Shown piece after piece: positions 57,539-64,000 of a DNA stretch of 64,000 nt. The notes below the pieces were generated by a model. That model searched no databases and was not told the DNA's origin. It saw only the letters and a program-made list of their open reading frames with translations. The stretch's first letter is position 1; the number at the start of each line of letters is the position of its first letter. A program made the position numbers and the translations under genes. Origin of the DNA: Opitutia bacterium (GTDB taxonomy: Bacteria; Verrucomicrobiota; Verrucomicrobiia; Opitutales; Opitutaceae); the NCBI GenBank assembly GCA_016187945.1, contig JACPIT010000005.1, positions 868,001-932,000 on the forward strand. Reading direction: 5' to 3'.

Positions 57539-58129
57539 ATGCCCCGCAAAATCCCCGCCGATCCACTTGCCGGCCGCATCTTCACGATCCGCGGTCAGCG
57601 CGTCATCCTCGATAGCGACCTCGCGCGTCTCTATGGCGTGGCGACGAAGGTTTTCAATCAAGCGATCAAGAGAAACGCCTCGCGCTTCCCGAAGGACTTC
57701 GGGTTCCGGCTGACGAAAGCCGAATATCGCATTCTGAGATCGCAAAACGTGGCTCCAGGCGACGCCTCGTCGGGAGACGCGGCAGGGATGTGGTCACAAT
57801 CTGTGACCACATCCAAGTCGTCTCGGAGGCGGGTCTCAAACGCTCCCTGGGTCTTCACCGAGCACGGCGCCGTGATGGCGGCGAATGTCCTCCGCAGCGC
57901 AAAGGCGGTGCAGATGAGCGTCTACGTCGTGCGGGCGTTCGTTGCCCAGCGCGAGGCGCTCGCGACGAACCAGACGGTGTTGCGGCGACTCGCTGAGATT
58001 GACCGGACGCTGCTCGAGCACGATGCCGCGCTCCGAGCCCTCTGGGGCAAATTGCGACCGCTGCTCATCCCGCCACCGGAGAAGCCGGCGCGCGAACTCG
58101 GATTTCACGCGGGCATGAGGAAGCCGTGA
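57539..58129 (+). CDS. ORF6N-domain protein (phage antirepressor-like)
   Basis: The 196-residue protein starts at the ATG at 57539. Its first 85 residues are an ORF6N domain: RIFTIRGQRVILDSDLARLY, GVATKVFNQAIKRNASRFPK, DFGFRLTKAEYRIL. A conserved middle (WVFTEHGAVMAANVLRSAKA, VQMSVYVVRAFVAQREAL) and a helical C-terminus follow. ORF6N proteins are DNA-binding, phage-associated, but many bacterial chromosomes carry solitary copies. No phage gene is nearby, so it is a lone accessory gene of unknown role. Confidence 0.88.
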   Translation: MPRKIPADPLAGRIFTIRGQRVILDSDLARLYGVATKVFNQAIKRNASRFPKDFGFRLTKAEYRILRSQNVAPGDASSGDAAGMWSQSVTTSKSSRRRVSNAPWVFTEHGAVMAANVLRSAKAVQMSVYVVRAFVAQREALATNQTVLRRLAEIDRTLLEHDAALRALWGKLRPLLIPPPEKPARELGFHAGMRKP

Positions 58130-58178
58130 TGTGCCGCGCGAGCTGTCACCGCGCGGTTTCTCCAGAGGAATCCGGTTG

Positions 58179-58257
58179 AACACAGAGGTCGCGGAGAGCG
58201 CAGAGGCGAGACTCCTTCGGGCTGCTTATTCTCCGTGGCCTCTGCGACCTATGTGTT
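58179..58257. repeat. AACACAGAGG-type inverted repeat
   Basis: AACACAGAGGTCGCGGAGAG is inverted as CTCTGCGACCTATGTGTT across about 40 bases. It lies between the ORF6N gene and the esterase gene, which converge. Confidence 0.7.
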
Positions 58258-58289
58258 AAGCAATCTGCGGGATTTTCGTGAGCGTCACG

Positions 58290-58943
58290 TCAGCGCCCGG
58301 CTTCGATCGCGGCGGCGACGGTCTGCGCGAGCACGGCCGCGCCGCGGGCGTCAGGATGCACGTGGTCCGGCGTGAGATCGTGGTGGTCGCGCATCGGCGT
58401 GAAGAGATCGATGAGGCCGACTTTTTCGGCGCGCGCGATGTCGGCGATCATCGGCTGGAGTTCGCGTTCGATCACTTCGGGCGAGATCGACCAGCCGCTC
58501 GGCGGCCACGCGGGCATCGGCTGGCAGATGAAAATGCGCGGGTGCGTGGGCAGCTCGCGCAGTTGCCGGATGAGCGAGACGTAGTTCGCGACGAAGCGGT
58601 CGCGGTATTGCCAGTTGAACGGCTTCGAGTCGTTCGTGCCGAGGCCGATGACGATAATGTCGGGCTGAAACGCGCAGGCTTGCGCGAAGGTCGGCAGCGA
58701 GCGGTAGGGTTTGTCGCCGATGTCGAGCAGCGTCGCACCGCCGACGCCGAAGTTGCGCGTATCGTAACCGTCGCCGAGCAGGACGGCGAGTTGCGTGGGG
58801 TAAGATTTGTGCGCGGGGTCGCCGGTGCCGTAGCCCTCGGTGATGCTGTCGCCGAGGCAGGCGACGCGGATCGGCGCGGCGGACACGGCCGAGCCCATCA
58901 ACGCAGAAACCGTGATGAGGAGCAGGAACAAGCGACGAGTCAT
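58290..58943 (-). CDS. Exported SGNH/GDSL hydrolase
   Basis: From the ATG at 58943 the 217-residue protein has a short signal peptide (TRRLFLLLITVSALMGSAVS). The SGNH blocks are block I CLGDSITEGYG, block II NFGVGGATLLD, block III IGLGTNDSKPFNW and block V DHVHPDARG. It is closest in design to sialate O-acetylesterase or TesA-like carbohydrate esterases that act in the periplasm. Substrate unknown. Single-gene unit. Confidence 0.88.
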   Translation of the reverse strand: MTRRLFLLLITVSALMGSAVSAAPIRVACLGDSITEGYGTGDPAHKSYPTQLAVLLGDGYDTRNFGVGGATLLDIGDKPYRSLPTFAQACAFQPDIIVIGLGTNDSKPFNWQYRDRFVANYVSLIRQLRELPTHPRIFICQPMPAWPPSGWSISPEVIERELQPMIADIARAEKVGLIDLFTPMRDHHDLTPDHVHPDARGAAVLAQTVAAAIEAGR

Positions 58944-59051
58944 ATCGACGAGCTTGGGACTGAGGGCAGTATCGGGCAAGGATCGGAGTTGGGTTATGGC
59001 TCGGTCAAAGCGACCGGTTGACGATCATCGAACAGGAGTAATGCTCCGGGC

Positions 59052-60182
59052 GTGATTTACTCGGACTACAACGCCACGGCTCCGTTGCGGCCTGAAGTGT
59101 TCGCGGCGATGAAGCCATTCCTGACCGAGCGCTGGGGCAATCCGAGCAGCAGCTACTCGTTTGGGTCGCAGTTGAAGTCGGAGATCGAAGCCGCAAGGCG
59201 CTCGGTGGCAAAGCTCGTGAATGCGAACGCCAGCGAGGTGGTCTTCACCGGCTCCGCGACGGAGGCGGACAACACGGCGCTGAACGCAGCACTCATTGCC
59301 CAACCAGAAAAGCGCCACCTCATCACGTCGGCTGTCGAACACTCGGCGGTGCTAAACCACTGCCATTTTCTCGAAAGCCAAGGCGTGCGCGTCACGCGAT
59401 TGTCGGTCGATCGTGACGGATTGCTCGAACTCGGACGCCTTGAAGCTGCGCTTACCGACGATACCGCGCTTGTCTCGCTGATGTGGGCCAACAACGAGAC
59501 GGGCGTGATCTTTCCCGTCGCCGAGGTGGCGGCGCTGTGTCGCGCGCGCGGCGTGCCCTTCCACTGCGATGCGGTGCAGGCGGCGGGCAAGTTGCCCATC
59601 GATCTCAAGGCTGTGCCGATCGACTACCTTTCGCTGAGCGCCCACAAGCTCGGCGGTCCGAAGGGAGTCGGCGCGCTCGTCGTGCGCAAAGGTGCGCCCT
59701 TTGCGCCGAGCTTGCACGGAGGTCATCAGGAAAAAGGCCGGCGCGGCGGCACCGAGAATGTGGCGGGCATCGTCGGCTTCGGTTGCGCCGCCGAACTTGC
59801 CGCGAAAGAGCTGCCGGGCTACGCGGCGCACATCCAGCCGTTGCGCGACCGGCTCGAGACGGAGTTGCTCCAAAGCGTCGCGGGTGCGGAGCGCAACGGC
59901 CACGCCACGCTCCGTCTGCCCAACACGAGCAGCCTGACGTTTCCCGGCATCGAATCGGAGGCGCTGTTGCTCCTGCTCGATCAAGCTGGTGTCTGCGCCT
60001 CGGCGGGCTCGGCGTGTCTGGCGGATTCGGACGAGCCGTCGCATGTGGTGCGCGCCATGAAGCCGGAGAGCGCCGCCGCGCGGCAGATGGCGCGGTTTTC
60101 GTTGGGTCGCGAGACGCCTTCCGACGACATCGACCAAGCGATCGAAGCGGTCGAGAAAACGGTGCGGGCGCTGCGTCGGTAG
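59052..60182 (+). CDS. Cysteine desulfurase (NifS/IscS family)
   Basis: The GTG at 59052 begins MIYSDYNATAPLRPEVFAAM, the expected N-terminus. The 376-residue enzyme has the PLP site (EHSAVL, MWANNETGVIFPV, SLSAHKLGGPKGVGALVVRK with the Schiff-base Lys). The catalytic Cys loop is VCASAGSACLADSDEPSHVV. It removes sulfur from cysteine for Fe-S clusters, thio-tRNA or other sulfur transfer. It has no iscU/suf neighbours; instead it borders a toxin-antitoxin-like pair and an HNH gene. A specialised role (for example as the DndA component of DNA sulfur modification) was considered, but no dnd genes are seen. Confidence 0.93.
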   Translation: MIYSDYNATAPLRPEVFAAMKPFLTERWGNPSSSYSFGSQLKSEIEAARRSVAKLVNANASEVVFTGSATEADNTALNAALIAQPEKRHLITSAVEHSAVLNHCHFLESQGVRVTRLSVDRDGLLELGRLEAALTDDTALVSLMWANNETGVIFPVAEVAALCRARGVPFHCDAVQAAGKLPIDLKAVPIDYLSLSAHKLGGPKGVGALVVRKGAPFAPSLHGGHQEKGRRGGTENVAGIVGFGCAAELAAKELPGYAAHIQPLRDRLETELLQSVAGAERNGHATLRLPNTSSLTFPGIESEALLLLLDQAGVCASAGSACLADSDEPSHVVRAMKPESAAARQMARFSLGRETPSDDIDQAIEAVEKTVRALRR

Positions 60183-60229
60183 TCCGATAATCGGTTTGTT
60201 TTTGCCTCCCCGTCGCGTAGCTTGGCGGC

Positions 60230-60442
60230 ATGTCAGTCGCCGAAATCAAAGCCGAGATGGCCAAGCTCCCGCCAGCGGAGATCGTGCATCTTGCGGCCTA
60301 TGCCCGGCACCTCGCTCGACGGAGCGAACCGGAATACGCGGCGCGCCTCGACGCCGAGGCCGATGCGCTCGAAAAGGGTGACCGTATTCCCGGTGCGGAG
60401 ATTCGACGGTTGGCTGGTGAGTTAGACCGCGCGGGCTTGTGA
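60230..60442 (+). CDS. Putative antitoxin (70 aa)
   Basis: The small acidic, helical protein (SVAEIKAEMAKLPPAEIVHL, AAYARHLARRSEPEYAARLD) ends in a segment with IPGAEIRRLAGELDRAGL. Its stop overlaps the next gene's start (GTGA), as in type II toxin-antitoxin operons. It has no clear DNA-binding motif. The assignment rests on size, charge and coupling to the RelE/ParE-like neighbour. Confidence 0.55.
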   Translation: MSVAEIKAEMAKLPPAEIVHLAAYARHLARRSEPEYAARLDAEADALEKGDRIPGAEIRRLAGELDRAGL

Positions 60443-60690
60443 GCGGTTACGACTACGTTCTGACGGCCGTCGCTGCGCATGCCGTCCTCGGCAGCCCGAA
60501 AAGGCTGCGACACGAAATCCTGGCCGAATTGGAGCGACTGGCTCGCGATCCCTTTTGCGCTCCGGACTTGGAAGAGGCTGGGCCGTCCGGCAGGAAATTC
60601 GCGATTCGCGTGCGCGAGAGGATCGTCCTCACCTACTGGGTGGACCACGCCGTGAAGGAAGTGCGCGTGCTGCGGGTGGAGATTTGCTGA
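60439..60690 (+). CDS. Putative RelE/ParE-like toxin (83 aa)
   Basis: The protein has the length and secondary-structure pattern of RelE/ParE toxins: a helical start, ILAELERLARDPFCAPDLEE, then strands KFAIRVRERIVLTYWVDHAV and KEVRVLRVEIC. The C-terminal beta strands with 'R..VRV..V' match the fold that binds ribosome or gyrase. It starts at a GTG overlapping the upstream stop. Target unknown. Confidence 0.6.
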   Translation: MSGYDYVLTAVAAHAVLGSPKRLRHEILAELERLARDPFCAPDLEEAGPSGRKFAIRVRERIVLTYWVDHAVKEVRVLRVEIC

Positions 60691-60720
60691 TCGGCGCCTC
60701 CGACGTCCTCATGAAGTGGC

Positions 60721-60816
60721 GAGACGCTGGCCGAGCTGACCTTGCCGGAGTCGAGTTTCGAAGCCCTGCACCGCGACGAAGTGCCGCGCGTGCGGAGCTT
60801 GGCGAGCGGCGCGGCG
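60721..60816 (+). pseudogene. Possible 3' remnant of a lost gene
   Basis: A frame without its own start reads ETLAELTLPESSFEALHRDE followed by VPRVRSLASGAA and a stop. It looks like the C-terminal tail of a helical protein. No upstream part is present, so it may be debris from a deletion. Confidence 0.3.
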
Positions 60817-60932
60817 TAGGGAGTGGGTCTTCTTCTCGGACGGAAATCCCGCAGCGGGAGTTCGAAATGGCGCGCTAGAACTGCGCACAGACGCCACAGA
60901 CCATGGCATAACGTCGTCTAGCGATTCGGAAG

Positions 60933-61684
60933 TCACTCAAAACTCTCTTCGCTTGTGCGATCACGCGCGCGTTCCCGTTCGATCCAGCGGTCGAGTTCGG
61001 GCATGATTTCGTTCATCAAATCGCGCACCTTCGCGTCGGGATGGTCCGCAAACTTCATCATCTGAGTTTTCCTTTTAGCAAGGACATCAGCCAACGATCC
61101 GCTCCAGCTTCGCGGGTGAACTCGATGCCACAGATCACCAAAAAAAGCCACCTTGTCGGGGGCTTGGTCCAACATCGCCACATACAGAGGGGAAAGCTCC
61201 TCGCTTTCGTGGTTTTTCTCATCCCTCTTCGCAGCGAATAGATGGAGGCTTTCGCCTAATAGGGGATAGCGCACACTCGGTTCTCGACGCGCCCACTCGT
61301 GCAGGGTCTCCGGCTCAAGCTTCTCAACCGGTGACTTCACATGGAAGTCCATGTGAAACCCGACCGCCACGGCCGGAAGAAGAAAAGCATCGAGCGCGAC
61401 GAATGGCTGGACCTGAAATAAGGATTCCAAGGTGTGCGGATATCCGCTCCCGGTTTGCTCCCTCCAGTTCCTGCCCAAGCTTGGTGAGAACGTCCTCGGG
61501 CGCGACTGGTGCGCTGCACGCGATGATTTGAGCGCCGTCTCGGCCTGGTGCAAAGAGGTCACCGAGCGGCGCGTCGGAACGTAGCCACCGTGCGACTGCC
61601 GCTTGAGCCTCTCGAGAGTCGTGCAGGTATCCGCAGATCGCTGTCGGTCTGATCGGTGATGTCGTTGCCAGAAATCTCGAACAT
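60933..61684 (-). pseudogene. Broken gene, former partner of the HNH endonuclease
   Basis: Three pieces of plausible protein lie in different minus-strand frames. From the ATG at 61684 the sequence reads MFEISGNDITDQTDSDLR and soon meets a stop. A second frame continues GYLHDSREAQAAVARWLRSD and DLFAPGRDGAQIIACSAPVA up to about 61390. A third carries the C-terminus (PFVALDAFLLPAVAVGFHMD, LSPLYVAMLDQAPDKVAFFG, SWSGSLADVLAKRKTQMMKF, ending RARDRTSEESFE at 60933). The whole is much shorter than the large proteins this N- and C-terminus suggest, so an internal deletion plus frameshifts is likely. It begins 32 bp after the HNH gene on the same strand. The GC content is lower than in flanking genes. 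Confidence 0.6.
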
Positions 61685-61716
61685 GATTTAAGAAGGCGGT
61701 TTTGGGAGTAATGATA

Positions 61717-62658
61717 CTATCGTGGCGGCAGCGCCGCACGATGTCGCATCCGGTGTCTTCGCAGGCATTCAACGGCCGGTCGCAGTTTTGCTTTCGGGTC
61801 GAACTGCAGGTGGCGGCCGGCGTAGGTGCGGAGGAGCGAGGCTTCGGGGCCGACTTCGAGGAATCGTGTTGGATGCACGACCACTCTCATCTCGTCGTCG
61901 ACGGTCCAGAGGCCTTCGTCGAACATCCAATGTGCTGTCTTCGAGAGCGCTAGTCCGTTGGTCAGATCATCGTTGCGCGTCTCTGCCCAGCTTTCGATAT
62001 GCGCGGCGTCCACCACACTCGCGCCGTCGGTGGTGACACAGCGATAGCCGGTCAGCGCGCACACGTGGTGGTAGTCGTCGACGACGCGCACCTGGAATTT
62101 CGCGCTGCGGCCCTTCAGCTTCGCTGCTTCCAAGCCTGCGGAAACCAATTGCTCGCCGACCGCCGGCCCGAGGTTCGGCGGAGTAAAGCCGAAGCTCTCG
62201 TAGAACGCCGCTTGCTCCGCTGGCTCAAAATATCGCGAAATCAACAGAAGGCGCGCTTTCAGGCGAAAATCGGGATCAGCCAGCAGCGCGTGAAAGTCAC
62301 GGTCCAGTTCGCACACGGCGCAATCGTTCGGACTCGTCGCTGGTCGCATGTCAGCGGTGAACGCGGCCCAAAATTCCTGACTGCTCAAGTGATAGAACGG
62401 GAGCCGGAGATCGAGTTTGGTCGGCCAGCGATCGGCCGTGAAGCTCCCATACGTGCGGAAACGCAGCACGAGACTCGGCGTTCGCACGAATGTCCGTCCC
62501 GGTAGTCCGGCGCCCGTTTCTGCCATGTCGATCAAGCACAGTAGCAGGAGCGGCTTGTGCGGTGCCTTGCCGCGCGTGTTGCCGCGTCCGATGGCAGGGC
62601 GCAGGGCGGTTAACTTGCCGAGCCAATGGCGCGTTTTTTCGTTGGCATCATTTACCAC
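61717..62658 (-). CDS. HNH endonuclease (putative restriction-type nuclease)
   Basis: The 313-residue protein starts at a GTG (62658). Its N-terminal half (KAPHKPLLLLCLIDMAETGA, LDLRLPFYHLSSQEFWAAF) matches the domain that precedes HNH in a widespread group of solitary bacterial endonucleases. The C-terminal HNH_2 core is CALTGYRCVTTDGASVVDAA, HIESWAETRNDDLTNGLALS, KTAHWMFDEGLWTVDD, with the key His, Asn and His residues present. Such enzymes are often in defence islands. Here it precedes a decayed gene. Whether it still has a function without that partner is unknown. Confidence 0.88.
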   Translation of the reverse strand: MVNDANEKTRHWLGKLTALRPAIGRGNTRGKAPHKPLLLLCLIDMAETGAGLPGRTFVRTPSLVLRFRTYGSFTADRWPTKLDLRLPFYHLSSQEFWAAFTADMRPATSPNDCAVCELDRDFHALLADPDFRLKARLLLISRYFEPAEQAAFYESFGFTPPNLGPAVGEQLVSAGLEAAKLKGRSAKFQVRVVDDYHHVCALTGYRCVTTDGASVVDAAHIESWAETRNDDLTNGLALSKTAHWMFDEGLWTVDDEMRVVVHPTRFLEVGPEASLLRTYAGRHLQFDPKAKLRPAVECLRRHRMRHRAALPPR

Positions 62659-62885
62659 GGGCGAGGGGCGTTGCGTCAGATCTGGTGCGAGCCGTCGGGA
62701 CGGATGCGGCTAATCAGGTCGTTTTCGGCGGAGGGGCGCTGTTTGATCTACTCGAAATTGCCCCGCGGGGAAGATTTCTTTTCCCGCGTCACCGTTGCGT
62801 TGGCGAGACGGGGTGCCGGCATTGCGGCAACGGGACACGTAGAGGCGGAGCTTGCGTTCGGGCAGGTGAAAATTACCCGTGCGGC

Positions 62886-63089
62886 ATGTCAGCGAATGCC
62901 TCCCGAAGCCCCTCCTCGCGCCGCGACAAGTCTTCGCGGCGAATGGCGGGAGCGGAGATCAATTCCCGTTTGACGCAGATCGAACTGGCGACGGTGAGTT
63001 CGTTGCGGGCATTGCAGATGGACATCGAAGGCGACGAGGGTGTGCCGGCCGCTGCGGTCCTGCGGAAGGCACGGGCGGCTTTGCGGTGA
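62886..63089 (+). CDS. Hypothetical small protein (67 aa)
   Basis: The frame has a basic Ser/Arg start followed by a regular helical segment (INSRLTQIELATVSSLRALQ, DIEGDEGVPAAAVLRKARAA). No family is recognised and the N-terminus is low-complexity. The real start may be the internal Met before AGAEIN. The 230 bases between the HNH gene and this frame contain nothing that I can support. Confidence 0.35.
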   Translation: MSANASRSPSSRRDKSSRRMAGAEINSRLTQIELATVSSLRALQMDIEGDEGVPAAAVLRKARAALR

Positions 63090-63162
63090 GGGCCAGTCCG
63101 AATTCGCGGTGATTCGTGTAATTCGCGGGAGGGCTGCGGGGTGAATTCGTCTGCGTTTGGGC

Positions 63163-63193
63163 AACAAAAAGGCCGCGGCGTTTTGCCGCGGCC
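63163..63193 (-). terminator. Terminator of hppA
   Basis: On the minus strand the stem GGCCGCGGC/GCCGCGGCC with loop AAAAC is followed by TTTTTGTTG. It lies about 45 bases after the hppA stop. Confidence 0.85.
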
Positions 63194-63237
63194 GGAAAGT
63201 CGGCGGGGTCGGGAGACCCCGCTCTACAGGGAGGCGC

Positions 63238-64000
<763 letters not shown>

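Noticed and set aside
59052-60690. DNA phosphorothioation (dnd) locus suggested by cysteine desulfurase near HNH and toxin-like genes
   Set aside because: No dndB, C, D or E-like genes are present; the desulfurase is generic IscS/NifS type.

Overview
The window is a high-GC chromosomal segment most consistent with a member of the Verrucomicrobiota, family Opitutaceae or close to it. This is inferred from the style of the three TonB-dependent receptors (a 'V-x-L-x-x-F-x-V' motif after the signal peptide), the DUF5069 and GxDLY-SGNH proteins, an E1-alpha/E1-beta/E2 fusion enzyme, a membrane pyrophosphatase and the many dispersed palindromes. No sequence search could be run, so the lineage is inference.

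Region 1 (1-13.5 kb) is mostly housekeeping: the 3' end of a fatty-acid oxidation multienzyme, a one-chain 2-oxoacid dehydrogenase, a sensor kinase, a GNAT enzyme, an ACT protein, a minus-strand Mla-type lipid transport operon (WPL-repeat protein, mlaE, mlaF, mlaD), and the rRNA methyltransferases rsmD and rsmE. Region 2 (13.5-19.6 kb) holds a NarL-type regulator convergent with a very large propeller-type hybrid kinase ending in an HPt domain. It is followed by a 54-residue exported peptide gene and a YcaO-family gene, then tRNA-Gly(UCC). Region 3 (19.7-29.6 kb) has a PilC-like protein, an NtrC-like regulator with a ruined ATPase site, carB, purU, a YfgM-like protein and a cystathionine gamma-synthase-type enzyme.

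Region 4 (29.8-44.3 kb) contains an intact-looking IS3-family element, gamma-glutamyltransferase, a TonB receptor preceded by a leader peptide, and a small HTH gene framed exactly by three copies of one palindrome. It continues with DUF5069, an arylamine N-acetyltransferase, an Aas-like acyltransferase/acyl-ACP synthetase, a cytochrome-c/PQQ sugar dehydrogenase and an MFS exporter. Region 5 (44.7-57.4 kb) looks like a glycan or siderophore uptake region: two TonB receptors, an AraC regulator, a secreted alpha/alpha-barrel protein with two carbohydrate-binding domains, a GxDLY-SGNH esterase, and a FecI/FecR pair upstream of a receptor with an STN signalling domain. Region 6 (57.5-63.1 kb) is accessory: an ORF6N protein, an esterase, a cysteine desulfurase, a toxin-antitoxin-like pair, an HNH endonuclease and a broken partner gene. 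The window ends inside a proton-pumping pyrophosphatase gene (hppA).

The strongest unexplained signals are: (a) the palindrome-HTH-palindrome unit at 36165-36646; (b) the YcaO gene with the adjacent exported peptide at 18272-19343; (c) several families of GTAG-headed REP-like palindromes, two copies of which are translated inside the linkers of the 2-oxoacid dehydrogenase and several of which supply or abut the stop codons of flanking genes; (d) 'GCTCCAA' hairpin elements starting directly after three consecutive genes' stop codons; and (e) a WPL-repeat exported protein translationally coupled to mlaEFD.
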